Source of the DNA: Limosilactobacillus panis | Lineage (GTDB): Bacteria; Bacillota; Bacilli; Lactobacillales; Lactobacillaceae | Assembly: GCF_019797825.1 (NCBI RefSeq) | Contig: NZ_CP081855.1 | Span: 1,798,001 to 1,862,000 of the forward strand | Length of the DNA: 64,000 nucleotides | Reading direction: 5' to 3' | In this document: positions 15,997 to 25,407 of the stretch, piece after piece | How positions within the stretch are numbered: position 1 is the stretch's first letter | Layout: each line of letters starts with the position of its first letter | The notes under the pieces: model-generated | Seen by the model: only the letters and a program-made list of their open reading frames with translations | Databases searched by the model: none | Told to the model about the DNA's origin: nothing | Made by a program: the position numbers and the translations under genes

Positions 15997-17388
15997 ATGC
16001 GCTTAAACATTATGCGGAAAGAAAGTCTTGATCGTTACCTCGGGGTCGACAAGCACTTTGTTAAGTCAATGACGGCCATTGACTTAATGGCCCTAGGGAT
16101 TGGGGCGGTAATTGGTACCGGGATTTTCATCCTTCCCGGGACCGTTGCCGCTAACTCTGCCGGCCCTGGTGTCACCCTGTCGTTCTTCTTCTCAGCAATT
16201 GTCTGTGCGCTCGCGGCCATGTGTTATGCTGAATTCTCCTCAGCACTACCGGTCGCCGGAAGTGCATACTCATACGGGAACGTGGTCTTCGGTGAATTCT
16301 TTGGCTGGATTCTCGGCTGGGCCCTTGTCCTGGAATACATGCTGGCGGTGGCCTCCGTGTCAACCGGTTGGGCCGCTTACTTCAACTCGTTTATCGCCAG
16401 TTTCGGTCTGAAATTGCCCAAAGCCGTCTCCGGTCCCTTTGACCCGGCCCACGGCACTTACGTCAACATTGTTGCCATTATCATTGTCCTACTGATTAGC
16501 TGGATGCTCTCTAAGGGGATGCAATCCTCAATGCGGATCAACAACGCTGCCGTGGCAATCAAACTGGCCATCATCATTATCTTTGTCCTCGTGGGACTCT
16601 TCTTCATCAAGCCATCCAACTACCACCCATTTCTTCCCTACCACATGAAGGGTGTCTTCCACGGGGCCACGGTCGTCTTCTTCGCCTTCCTAGGCTTTGA
16701 CGCCGTCTCCTCCTCTGCCGCAGAAGTCAAGAACCCCAAGCGAAACATGCCAATGGGAATCATCGGAACTTTAGTAGTTGCGACCGTCCTCTACATGGCC
16801 GTTTCAGTTGTTTTGACCGGGATGGTTAAGTACACGAAACTTGACGTGGCTAACCCGGTAGCCTTTGCCCTTGAAGCCGTTCACCAGGGATGGATTGCCG
16901 AGCTGCTTTCCATCGGGGCCTTAATTGGGATGTTCACGATGATGGTTACCATGATTTACTCCAGCTCACGGCTGGTTTATTCCATTGGTCGGGATGGACT
17001 CCTCCCTTCCTCCCTGGCTAAAATCGACAATCACCATCACGTTCCCCAAGAAGCACTCTGGATCGTAACCCTGATCATTGCTATCATGGGCGGGTTCGTC
17101 TCCTTAGACCAGCTGACCAGCCTGGTTAACATCGGGACACTGCTGGCCTTCCTCTTCGTTTCCTTCGGGATCATCCCCCTGCGGAAGCGGAAGGACATCG
17201 GTAACAAGGGGGGCTTCCAAGTTCCCCTCTACCCGGTTTTGCCAATCATCTCCGGCCTGGCTTGCCTGGCAATGATGACCATGCTTTCCAAGGAAACCTG
17301 GATCGGTGCCGGCATTTGGTTTGGAATTGGCCTGATTATCTACTTCAGTTACGGTTACCGGCACAGTAAGCTAAATCAGGACCGTTAA
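15997..17388 (+). CDS. APC superfamily amino acid permease
   Basis: 463 residues with 12 predicted membrane segments. The first segment holds the APC signature GIGAVIGTGIFILPG (about 35-49), and FFAFLGFDAVSSSAAEVKNP (about 228-247) is typical of the cationic amino acid transporter (YfnA-like) branch. The ATG at 15997 has AAAGGTGG nine bases upstream; an internal ATG at 16012 is less well placed. It is transcribed alone from the palindrome-bearing promoter and ends at a terminator. The substrate, perhaps a basic or branched amino acid, is inferred only from the family. Confidence 0.9.
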   Translation: MRLNIMRKESLDRYLGVDKHFVKSMTAIDLMALGIGAVIGTGIFILPGTVAANSAGPGVTLSFFFSAIVCALAAMCYAEFSSALPVAGSAYSYGNVVFGEFFGWILGWALVLEYMLAVASVSTGWAAYFNSFIASFGLKLPKAVSGPFDPAHGTYVNIVAIIIVLLISWMLSKGMQSSMRINNAAVAIKLAIIIIFVLVGLFFIKPSNYHPFLPYHMKGVFHGATVVFFAFLGFDAVSSSAAEVKNPKRNMPMGIIGTLVVATVLYMAVSVVLTGMVKYTKLDVANPVAFALEAVHQGWIAELLSIGALIGMFTMMVTMIYSSSRLVYSIGRDGLLPSSLAKIDNHHHVPQEALWIVTLIIAIMGGFVSLDQLTSLVNIGTLLAFLFVSFGIIPLRKRKDIGNKGGFQVPLYPVLPIISGLACLAMMTMLSKETWIGAGIWFGIGLIIYFSYGYRHSKLNQDR

Positions 17389-17402
17389 TTTCACAATCTT
17401 TC

Positions 17403-17442
17403 ATCAGGAATGATCCGTCTAATTTGCGTCATTCCTGATTTT
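17403..17442 (+). terminator. Terminator of the APC permease gene
   Basis: Eleven-base-pair stem ATCAGGAATGA / TCATTCCTGAT (17403-17413, 17429-17439) with TTTT following. Confidence 0.8.
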
Positions 17443-17515
17443 GTGTTAGGGTAGTAATAATTCACTTCACAAGGAGGGACAATTTATTTGGCCTAAATTA
17501 CCGGCCAAGTAAGCT

Positions 17516-18823
17516 ATGAATAATACGAAAAAAGACTACAAGAAAGCACCAGTATTACCCACCCACCGCGGAAACTATCTCGCCTTAATTCTTGGACAAA
17601 TATCATGCGGGTACGCCCTCGGCATCAGTGGAACGGCCCTTGCCCAAGCCCAAACAGTGACCAACCTGAATAACTTCTGGGTTGGCCTCATTGGTGCCGG
17701 CAGCCTAATTGGCCTGGCTGGAAGCGCCCTGATGGGAAAAATCGCCGACCGCTCCGGCCGGAAGGGAATGCTGATGATCAACATGTACCTTTTCTCTATT
17801 CTCTCACTGCTCCAACTATTTACCGCTAATCCCTGGGGACTCCTAATCCTCCGGGTGCTGATTGGGCTAATGATTGCCATCGACTACACCGTCGGTAACG
17901 CCTGGCTAGTCGAATGGATGCCGGAAAAGGTGGCCGGCCGGGCTCAGAGTAACCTCACCATCTACTGGACAATTGGCTTCATCGCTTCCTACATCGCCGG
18001 GATCATGATTACCGGCTTTGGCAGTCACAACTGGCAGGTTATCCTCGCTTCTTCGGTGGTCCCCGGCCTGATTACGGCCATTTACCGGTCCGTTTACAGC
18101 TTGCCAGCATCCCCGAGCTGGTTGGCCACCCACGTTAACAACCACCAGGCCCAAAAGGTAATCCAAGAAAACCTGGGTCAGAAGTGGGGTCTTTCAAAGA
18201 AGCTAATTAAGAGTACCGCCCCCGACAACATTTCCTGGAAGGTGCTATTTACTAAGGAGTACCGCCGGCGGACCCTTGTTGGTGGCCTCTTTTACGCCTG
18301 CCAGGCTTTCTCCTTCTTCGGCATTAGTATCTTTTTACCCATCCTCTTAACCAGCATGCAGATGGGTAACAGCAACCTTTCCGGGGTCATCTACAACGTT
18401 TGTGTCCTCATCGGGGTCTTAATTGGGACCGCATTGTTCAAACACATCAGTCGGCGGGCTTTCCTGATTGGGACATTCTTCCTGTCCGCGCTCGCCCTGG
18501 TTTTAATGGTTGTTGGGAACCACTTCCCTAATGTCGTGATGATCACCCTCTTCGCCTTCTTTGCCGTCATTTTGTCAGCGGGGTTGGTCCTCGACTACCC
18601 CTACCCGACAGAATTATTTGATATCAAGGTCCGGGCCACGGGTGTCGGGATCTGCATTACAATTAGCCGGATTGGGGCGGCCAGCGGCACCTTCCTCCTC
18701 CCCATCCTGACCAATATCGGTGGGGCCAGCCTGGCAATGATCGTCTGCACCGCCGTCCTCATCGTTGGGGGTCTGATCTGCCTCTTCTGGGCACCAGAAA
18801 CGTCACCTCGTTTTCGTAAATAA
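17516..18823 (+). CDS. MFS transporter (sugar porter-like)
   Basis: 435 residues with 12 membrane segments. The loop 2-3 motif appears as GKIADRSGRKGMLM (about 81-94) and the N-terminal half has RVLIGLMIAIDYTVGNAWLVEWMP, like the sugar/metabolite:H+ symporter family. The cargo is unknown. The ATG at 17516 has no good adjacent SD; instead a strong AAGGAGGG lies 38 bases upstream (17471-17478), followed by TTG-GCC-TAA and a small hairpin (17488-17508). See findings. The gene ends at a convergent junction with potD that carries repeat element A. Confidence 0.87.
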   Translation: MNNTKKDYKKAPVLPTHRGNYLALILGQISCGYALGISGTALAQAQTVTNLNNFWVGLIGAGSLIGLAGSALMGKIADRSGRKGMLMINMYLFSILSLLQLFTANPWGLLILRVLIGLMIAIDYTVGNAWLVEWMPEKVAGRAQSNLTIYWTIGFIASYIAGIMITGFGSHNWQVILASSVVPGLITAIYRSVYSLPASPSWLATHVNNHQAQKVIQENLGQKWGLSKKLIKSTAPDNISWKVLFTKEYRRRTLVGGLFYACQAFSFFGISIFLPILLTSMQMGNSNLSGVIYNVCVLIGVLIGTALFKHISRRAFLIGTFFLSALALVLMVVGNHFPNVVMITLFAFFAVILSAGLVLDYPYPTELFDIKVRATGVGICITISRIGAASGTFLLPILTNIGGASLAMIVCTAVLIVGGLICLFWAPETSPRFRK

Positions 18824-18868
18824 TAAAAAAATAGCCCTTTGTTTTCTCACCGGCCTCTTTTAGTTTTC

Positions 18869-19001
18869 CGAATATTACACAGTAATCGCGGAAAAAAAGC
18901 GTGCTCCTAGTGTCTAGTTACGGACGATCATCGGCCCGTTCCGTGCCAACGATCGTCCTATACTAGCCATACGGAGCACTTTGATTCTTTTTTCCCAGCT
19001 T
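18869..19001. repeat. Structured intergenic repeat, copy A (133 nt)
   Basis: Aligned over its length with 46404-46581. On the plus strand it holds a small hairpin ATTAC/GTAAT, then GGAAAAAAA, a 7-bp stem GTGCTCC / GGAGCAC enclosing CTAG/CTAG and an 8-bp stem GGACGATC / GATCGTCC with a 21-nt loop, then a T-rich end TCTTTTTTCCC. It starts, in the minus direction, 8 nt after the potD stop. The A- and T-runs outside the stem give it terminator character on both strands. No ORF. I do not recognise a named family. Confidence 0.75.
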
Positions 19002-19009
19002 CTATTTTA

Positions 19010-20083
19010 TTACTTAGCAAACATCTTGAATTCAAGGAAGAGTTCATTGTACTCGCCCAAAGTCTTCAACGGCAGGTCATGGTAGGTCTGCAGGTGGCGC
19101 ATCGTCTTTTGCGGCGGGTAAAACGCCTGGTTGCTAGTTATCTTCTTCGAAAGGCGCTTTTTGGCCGCCCAGTTAGGGGTGGCGTAACCAACGTATCGCG
19201 CGTTTTGGGCGGCATTGGCGGGCGCCAGCATAAAATTGATAAAGGCGTAAGCGGCCGCTTTGCTTTGGGCCCGTTTAGGGATGACCATATTATCAAACCA
19301 GATGTTGCTTCCCTCGCTAGGGACGACGTAGTGGAGGTGGTGGTTGACGTCCATCATTTCCCGGGCATCCCCCGAATAGGTAACCCCAACGGCCGCCTCG
19401 TCCTGTTCCATGTACATCTTCATCTCATCGGCAACAATTGCCTTTACATTCGGCGTCAGGGCTTTCAAATGTCCCTGCGCCCTTTTTAATTTGGTGAAGT
19501 CTTTGGTATTAACTGACTGGTGCTGGGTAATCAGGGCAATTGCAAAGACGTCACGGGCGCTATCAATCAACATGACATTGTTTTTCAGCCGGGGGCTCCA
19601 CAACTGCTCCCAGTGCTGGACGGCACCAGCATTGATCTTCTGGTCATTATAAATAATGCCGAGTGTGCCCCAGAAGTAGGGAACCGAGTACTCGTTTCCC
19701 CGGTCAAAGGAGCGGTTCAGAAATTGCCGGTCAATGTAGCGAAGGTTGGGCAACTTTTGGTGGTCCAGCCTGGCTACCAGGCCCTCCTTTTTCATCCGCT
19801 GGACGGTGTATTCACTGGGGATAACCAAGTCGTAATTCGTCCCACCCTGGCGGAGCTTCGTCAGCATTGATTCGTTGCTATCAAAGGTTTCGTAGTCAAC
19901 CTTGTACCCGGTCCGCTTTTCAAACTTGCTGATCAGGGCCGGGTCAATATAGTCACCCCAGTTGTAGATGGTTAAGACCCGGTGCCCACCCGTGTTTCCG
20001 CGGTGGTTCAAGGCGTATTCCCCGCAAACCAGTAACAGGCACAGGGCGAGGATGCCAACAATAATCGTCAACAGCTTTTTCAT
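19010..20083 (-). CDS. potD: Spermidine/putrescine ABC transporter substrate-binding protein
   Basis: 357 residues, last gene of potABCD. It has an N-terminal hydrophobic signal/anchor (about 3-22); the Cys at 20 follows LLLV, a poor lipobox, so lipidation is uncertain. The mature part starts with LTIYNWGDYIDPALISKFEKRTG, diagnostic of PotD/PotF, and contains YDLVIPSEYTVQRM and YSGDAREM. It captures polyamines outside the cell and delivers them to PotBC. The ATG overlaps the potC stop by 4 bases. Repeat element A follows the stop. Confidence 0.93.
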   Translation of the reverse strand: MKKLLTIIVGILALCLLLVCGEYALNHRGNTGGHRVLTIYNWGDYIDPALISKFEKRTGYKVDYETFDSNESMLTKLRQGGTNYDLVIPSEYTVQRMKKEGLVARLDHQKLPNLRYIDRQFLNRSFDRGNEYSVPYFWGTLGIIYNDQKINAGAVQHWEQLWSPRLKNNVMLIDSARDVFAIALITQHQSVNTKDFTKLKRAQGHLKALTPNVKAIVADEMKMYMEQDEAAVGVTYSGDAREMMDVNHHLHYVVPSEGSNIWFDNMVIPKRAQSKAAAYAFINFMLAPANAAQNARYVGYATPNWAAKKRLSKKITSNQAFYPPQKTMRHLQTYHDLPLKTLGEYNELFLEFKMFAK

Positions 20084-20898
20084 TGTGCATCCCCCTCCTT
20101 AACCGCAACAACCCGGTGACGGCGACCACCGTGCTTACTGATTAAATAGTAACCACCGACCAGCAGGAGCGAAGCCAGGAGCATCAGGGCTGACAAGGCA
20201 TTAATCTCCAGGTTGATGCCTTGCCGGGCCCGGGAATAGATCTCAACGGAGAGGGTTGAAAAGCCGTTCCCCGTCACAAAGAAGGTCACCGCAAAGTCAT
20301 CTAAGGAATAGGTCAAGGCCATGAAGAAACCGGCCCCAATCCCCGGGGTGATTGCCGGCAGGATAACCTGGGACAGGGCCTGCCACCGGCTAGCCCCAAG
20401 GTCATAGGCGGCGTCCACCAGGGTTGGTGACAACTCATTTAGCTTGGGCAGGACCATCAGCACCACGATGGGGATGCAGAAGGCAATGTGGCTCAAGAGA
20501 ACCGAAACAAAGCCCAGCCGGATTCCCAACATCGTGAAGAAGATCAAGAAGCTGGCCCCAATGATGACGTCGGGGGAAACCATCAGGACGTTGTTGAGGG
20601 ACAAAAGACTGTTGCGGACTTTTCCCCGGGTCTCCTTAATCGCCAAAGCTCCCAGTGTCCCGACAATGGTCGCAATCAGTGCCGCTAGCAGGGCAACGAT
20701 CAGTGTGTTGAAGACAATCGTGATCATCCGCGTGTCGGCAAACAGGTCGGCGTAGTGGCGCAGGGAAAAGCCATGGTACTTTTCCATTGTGGTCCCCGCA
20801 CTAAAGGAGTAAACGACCAGGTAGACAATTGGGGCATACAGGATAATGAATACAATGGTCAGGTACAATCCCGACCAGGAGAAATGATGCTTTTTCAC
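20080..20898 (-). CDS. potC: Spermidine/putrescine ABC transporter permease PotC
   Basis: 272 residues with six predicted membrane segments. The EAA-type loop for contact with the ATPase is visible as LVDAAYDLGASRWQALSQVILPAI (in parts LVDAAYDLGASRW and QVILPAI), about residues 165-188. PotC pairs with PotB as the membrane channel. It overlaps potB and potD by 4 bases on each side, so the operon is translationally coupled. Confidence 0.92.
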   Translation of the reverse strand: MKKHHFSWSGLYLTIVFIILYAPIVYLVVYSFSAGTTMEKYHGFSLRHYADLFADTRMITIVFNTLIVALLAALIATIVGTLGALAIKETRGKVRNSLLSLNNVLMVSPDVIIGASFLIFFTMLGIRLGFVSVLLSHIAFCIPIVVLMVLPKLNELSPTLVDAAYDLGASRWQALSQVILPAITPGIGAGFFMALTYSLDDFAVTFFVTGNGFSTLSVEIYSRARQGINLEINALSALMLLASLLLVGGYYLISKHGGRRHRVVAVKEGDAQ

Positions 20899-21704
20899 CG
20901 GGTGTGCCCTCCCTTCTGCTTGGCTTCACCAGTTGCGAACATGACGATAAACATGGCAATGATCAGGACAACGCCGATTGTCGACCCCATCCCCCAATTC
21001 TGGGTGGTTAAGAAGTGCTCTTCAATTGCGGTCCCCAGGGTAATCACCCGGTTTCCACCAATCAAGCGGGTAATCATAAAGAGGGAGAGGGAGGGGATGA
21101 AAACCGCCTGAATTCCGGCCTTAACACCAGGCATTGAAAGCGGCCAGATGACCTTCGTGAAGGTCTGCCACTGACTGGCCCCCAGGTCCTTACTAGCGTT
21201 GATCAGGGACGGGTTGATCTCGGCCAGCGAGTTGAAAATTGGCAGGACCATAAACGGAATCTCAATGTAGGCCGCAACAAACATAAAGCTGGCGTCGGTG
21301 AAAAGGAGCTGGTGGCTCCCCAGGCCCACGAAGCGCAAGAACTGGTTGATCGACCCCGTCCGACTAAAGAGGCCAATGAAGGCGTAGGTCTTTAACAGCA
21401 GGTTGATCCAGGTGGGTAAAATCACCAACAGGAGCCAGAATTGCTTGTTATGCAGGCGGTTCAAGACGTAGGCCGTCGGGTAGCTGATTACCAGGGTGAC
21501 CAGGGTAATCAAAAAGGCGTACCAGACCGAGTTAAAGGTCATCTTCAAGTAGACACCGGGCGTCAGGTAAGTCGTGTAGTTATCCAGGGTGAATTGCCCG
21601 TTGATATTGTATAGGGACTGGTAAAAGATCAAGATTAATGGTGCCAAGACGAAGAGGACGATCCACAGGAGGTAGGGAACAATGAAGAGTGTTTTTTGCC
21701 GCAT
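20895..21704 (-). CDS. potB: Spermidine/putrescine ABC transporter permease PotB
   Basis: 269 residues with six predicted membrane segments and the EAA loop LINASKDLGASQWQTFTKVI (about 167-186). N-terminal FIVPYLLWIVLFVLAPLI is typical of PotB. The ATG shares bases with the potA stop (TGATG). Confidence 0.92.
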   Translation of the reverse strand: MRQKTLFIVPYLLWIVLFVLAPLILIFYQSLYNINGQFTLDNYTTYLTPGVYLKMTFNSVWYAFLITLVTLVISYPTAYVLNRLHNKQFWLLLVILPTWINLLLKTYAFIGLFSRTGSINQFLRFVGLGSHQLLFTDASFMFVAAYIEIPFMVLPIFNSLAEINPSLINASKDLGASQWQTFTKVIWPLSMPGVKAGIQAVFIPSLSLFMITRLIGGNRVITLGTAIEEHFLTTQNWGMGSTIGVVLIIAMFIVMFATGEAKQKGGHTR

Positions 21705-22791
21705 CAGTCATCCTCCTCGTAGCTGTCCAGCCGAGCATCAAAGTCGGCCTCCGTTTCGTTATAACGCATCACGTGAATATCTTCGGGGCCAAAGCTAATC
21801 CCTACCCTAGCGCCAACAGTGGTCTTATGGATTGAATTGATTTCCCAGACGTGGCCCCGAATATCGTGAACAGTAATCTGGTAGTCGACTCCCCGAAAGA
21901 GCTGGGTATCGACCGTTCCCACCAGCTGTCCCTTCTCAACCGTGGTAATGTCGAGGTCTTCTGGACGGATAACGACCTCAACCCGTTCGTTGGGCCGCAT
22001 TCCCGCATCCACACACTTAAAATTCTGGCCGTTAATGGCGACCAGGTAGTCTTCCTTCATGATTCCGGGAACAATGTTGCTTTCCCCGATAAAGTCGGCA
22101 ACAAAGTGGTTCAGCGGCTCATCATAGATGTCGACCGGCGTGCCGCTCTGCTGGATTTTGCCATCGTTAATAATCATGATCTGATCACTCATCGCGAGGG
22201 CCTCTTCCTGATCATGAGTAACGAAGATGAACGTAATCCCCAGTTTACGCTGCAGCTGACGAAGCTCAGTCTGCATCTGTACCCGTAACTTATGGTCCAG
22301 CGCTGACAGGGCCTCGTCCAATATACCTGGGGCTCGTTGACAATTGCCCGGGCAATCGCTACCCGCTGCCGCTGGCCCCCCGACATCGCGGTGATCTCCC
22401 GGGACCCATAACCAGCTAGCTGCACCAACTGCAGAGCCTCATCGACCCGGCGTCTAATCTCACTTTTCTTAACCCCCTTTATCTGAAGGCCAAAGGCGAC
22501 GTTTTCGGCCACGTTCATGTAGGGAAACAGGGCGTAATCTTGGAAGACGGTGTTGACCTGACGGCGGTTTGCGGGCACATCGTTAATTTCTTTACCGGCA
22601 AAGTAAATTCCACCACTAGTCGGTTGGTCAAAGCCAGCAATCAGCCGTAAGATGGTCGTTTTCCCCGACCCTGAGGGCCCCAAGAGGGTATAAAACTTTC
22701 CTGCCTCAATTTTAAAGTTAATGTCGCGAAGGACAACGTTATCATCGTACCGCTTGCCAACATGGCGGAATTCCATAATATTTTCTGTCAT
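21704..22791 (-). pseudogene. potA: potA, polyamine ABC transporter ATPase, frameshifted
   Basis: First gene of the pot operon, ATG at 22791 with GAGGAT upstream. The N-terminal frame is normal: Walker [11 protein letters not shown]-loop [10 protein letters not shown], signature [14 protein letters not shown]. Just before Walker B the frame breaks near 22321-22326: after NEPQV the text reads GTATATTGG where GTA-TTA-TTG-GAC would give V-L-L-D. One missing T explains it. The remaining part ([11 protein letters not shown]-loop [15 protein letters not shown], then the TOBE domain) is intact in the other frame. If real, ATPase function is lost; a sequencing error is possible because the rest of the operon is intact. 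Confidence 0.85.
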
Positions 22792-22939
22792 CAGCATATC
22801 CTCGTCTTAGTTAAATTTAGCAAATCAATTAAATTATACCCGGTTGCGCCACAAATTTGGTTACCAAAGGCCTAAAAATTACCGTGGCCACCGGATAAGT
22901 GCGATAATACAGGTAATTATTTTTAAACGGGGTGTTCTC

Positions 22940-25339
22940 ATGAAAATCAACCAATTTAGTATCATCAACGCTGACCCACGGCAAGAGCAGGTAGAGCTGC
23001 GAACCATCCACCTCCTCAAAGACGGGGACATGGCAATGTCAGCAGTCAAGCTCTGGCAGTCCCTCCTCTTACGGATACATGACAGAATTGATAGCCCCGT
23101 CACTGGTCAGGAATGGCTCCACGATATTCTTGCCACCCCGACCGTTGCGGTTGACGACTGGCTTATCGGTAACGCGGCGTTGACAACCCCAGTCTTTTAC
23201 CGGGTTGCCCTCCAGCTGCTTAATTTTGAACCGGAAGTAGATTTCACCCTTAACGATCCCCTAAAATTTTGGGACCAGGTGACCCTACCGCGTCGCGACC
23301 ATGACACGTGGAGCACAGCCGACGTGGTGGATGGCATTTACCTTCTTCTTAATACCCGGGGTAAAAACGGTCAAACGCTAATCGACAATTTAACTAGCCA
23401 GGGCTTCTTGAAGTGGACATACCAGTTGCCCGCCAAGGATAAGCCCCTCTTCTTCAACGGTAAGCCATTGGACTGCTTTGACCCCCACGAGTTTATCCGG
23501 GAGGTTGTTTACGTTGAAACGGACATGGATACTGATTTCGACGGGCAAGCCGACCTAGTTAAGGTAGAAATTATCCGGCCCCAAGAATCAAACGTTAAAA
23601 AGTTCCCAGCCGTGTTCACCGCTAGTCCATATAATCAGGGAACCAATGACGAATGGGGTGAGAAATCGACCCATAACGTGAACCACCGGCTCCACCACAA
23701 GAATCCCAACTACCAGGCACCCGCGGAAGCTTCCTTCCCAACGAACTTTGCCCGCCAAACAGTCAAGGGAACGGCCCCGCACGCCACAGCAACCTTTACT
23801 AGCACCCCAGCTTACACCTTGAACAACTACCTGGCAGTCCGGGGGTACGCCATCGTCTACTCTGCCGGGATCGGAACGAAGGACTCTGATGGTCTGCAAA
23901 CCTGTGGGTCACCCGAGCAGGCCGCCGCGATGAAGGCAGTCGTGGAGTGGTTGCATGGTGACCGGCGGGCATTTACCGACCGGCATAGCGGCTTGTTAAC
24001 CACCGCCAGCTGGTGCAACGGTAACGTGGCAATGACCGGGCGTTCTTATTTGGGAACCCTCTCCACCGCGGTGGCCACCACCGGGGTTGCCGGCCTCAAG
24101 GCAATCATCAGTGAGGCCGCCATCTCCAGCTGGTACGACTACTACCGGGAAAACGGTCTGGTTCGAGCGGCCGGTGGCTTCCAGGGTGAAGATGCGGACA
24201 CACTGGCAAACGAGACCTTTAGCCGGACCAAGCGACCAGCCGACTTTCAACGCATCAAACCGACCTATCTCAAATACATCAAGCAGTTGACGGCAGCGAT
24301 GGACCGGCAGACTGGTAATTATAATGCCTTCTGGGCCAATCGTGACTACCGGCCTAATATTCCTAAGATCAAGGCGGCCGTAATGATGGTCCACGGTCTC
24401 AATGACACCAATGTTAAGCCCAGCAACGTCAAGGCCCTCGCCGACCAGTTGCAAGAAATGCCCGTGACCAGCAAGCTCATTCTCCACCAGGGGCAGCATA
24501 TCTACATCAATGCCTTCCAGTCGTTGGACTTCTCCGAAATGGTCAACCTCTGGCTAGCTAACAAGCTCTGGGCGGTGGATAACAACGCCGATAAGGTCTT
24601 ACCAAACGTTTTAGTACAATCCAACAAACTGCCGGAGACCTGGACCCCTTACGAACGGTGGACTGCCGGGACAGCCGTCACATACCACCTGCAGGCGGGC
24701 AAGCTGACAAGCGCGCCTGGCAATTCGACCACTTGTCAATTTAATGATCAGCAGGCTCCCGCTGACTACCAGGCTTGGTGCAAAAAGCCGGCAAAGTGGC
24801 AAACGGCGCTGGTCAAAGACGATGGCCGTTTCAGCTGTCACTTCATGAGTGACAAGCTGGACCACAGCCTAATCTTGCGGGGAACGCCCCACCTCAGTCT
24901 CCAGGTTGCCTCATCAGTAGGCCACGGAATGATCAGTGCTGAATTAATCGACTGGGGAATTGCCAAGCGCCTGACCACGTCTCCCGTCTTGATCAACCGG
25001 GGTGGGCTCCCGTTGGGCTATCATTGGGCCAGCGATGACCTTCGTGAATTCAAGCTCCAAAAGGAAGCGAGCCCCTACAAGGTGATCAGCAGCGGCCACA
25101 TTAACCTCCAGAACCGCCACCGGCCGGACCAGACTGAGGATTTACGGGCGGGACAAGCCGTGGACGTTTCCCTTGACCTCCAGCCAATTTTTCATGAATT
25201 AGCAGCGGGCCACCAGCTAGGGCTGATTATTTACAGCACCGACTACGAATTTACCCTCCGCGGCAACGAAGACATCACCTACACCCTGCCCCTTGAAAAG
25301 GCAACCCTGACCATCCCCGGCAGCCAGGAAGAAAGGTAA
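22940..25339 (+). CDS. pepX: Xaa-Pro dipeptidyl-peptidase PepX
   Basis: 799 residues, ATG at 22940 with GGGGTG upstream; an in-frame extension to 22844 has no RBS and is rejected. Serine peptidase family S15, cytoplasmic, removing X-Pro dipeptides from peptide N-termini, central to casein-type peptide use. Visible: N-terminal PepX domain, catalytic Ser369 in GRSYLGT, Asp489 in GLNDTNV, His520 in QGQHIYIN, and a C-terminal jelly-roll domain. Length matches lactobacillar PepX. Next to pepI, which handles related proline peptides. Confidence 0.96.
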   Translation: MKINQFSIINADPRQEQVELRTIHLLKDGDMAMSAVKLWQSLLLRIHDRIDSPVTGQEWLHDILATPTVAVDDWLIGNAALTTPVFYRVALQLLNFEPEVDFTLNDPLKFWDQVTLPRRDHDTWSTADVVDGIYLLLNTRGKNGQTLIDNLTSQGFLKWTYQLPAKDKPLFFNGKPLDCFDPHEFIREVVYVETDMDTDFDGQADLVKVEIIRPQESNVKKFPAVFTASPYNQGTNDEWGEKSTHNVNHRLHHKNPNYQAPAEASFPTNFARQTVKGTAPHATATFTSTPAYTLNNYLAVRGYAIVYSAGIGTKDSDGLQTCGSPEQAAAMKAVVEWLHGDRRAFTDRHSGLLTTASWCNGNVAMTGRSYLGTLSTAVATTGVAGLKAIISEAAISSWYDYYRENGLVRAAGGFQGEDADTLANETFSRTKRPADFQRIKPTYLKYIKQLTAAMDRQTGNYNAFWANRDYRPNIPKIKAAVMMVHGLNDTNVKPSNVKALADQLQEMPVTSKLILHQGQHIYINAFQSLDFSEMVNLWLANKLWAVDNNADKVLPNVLVQSNKLPETWTPYERWTAGTAVTYHLQAGKLTSAPGNSTTCQFNDQQAPADYQAWCKKPAKWQTALVKDDGRFSCHFMSDKLDHSLILRGTPHLSLQVASSVGHGMISAELIDWGIAKRLTTSPVLINRGGLPLGYHWASDDLREFKLQKEASPYKVISSGHINLQNRHRPDQTEDLRAGQAVDVSLDLQPIFHELAAGHQLGLIIYSTDYEFTLRGNEDITYTLPLEKATLTIPGSQEER

Positions 25340-25407
25340 ATTTTCGCATCTTCTTACAAAGTGAGTTAGAATAGTATTTATTATCTCACGAAAAAGGAGC
25401 GATCAAT

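Noticed and set aside
22844-22939. 32-codon extension of PepX
   Set aside because: No SD at 22844, whereas ATG 22940 has one and gives the normal PepX N-terminus and length.
23996-24499. Minus-strand frame of 167 codons within pepX
   Set aside because: No RBS or domain, and it lies inside the catalytic domain of pepX.
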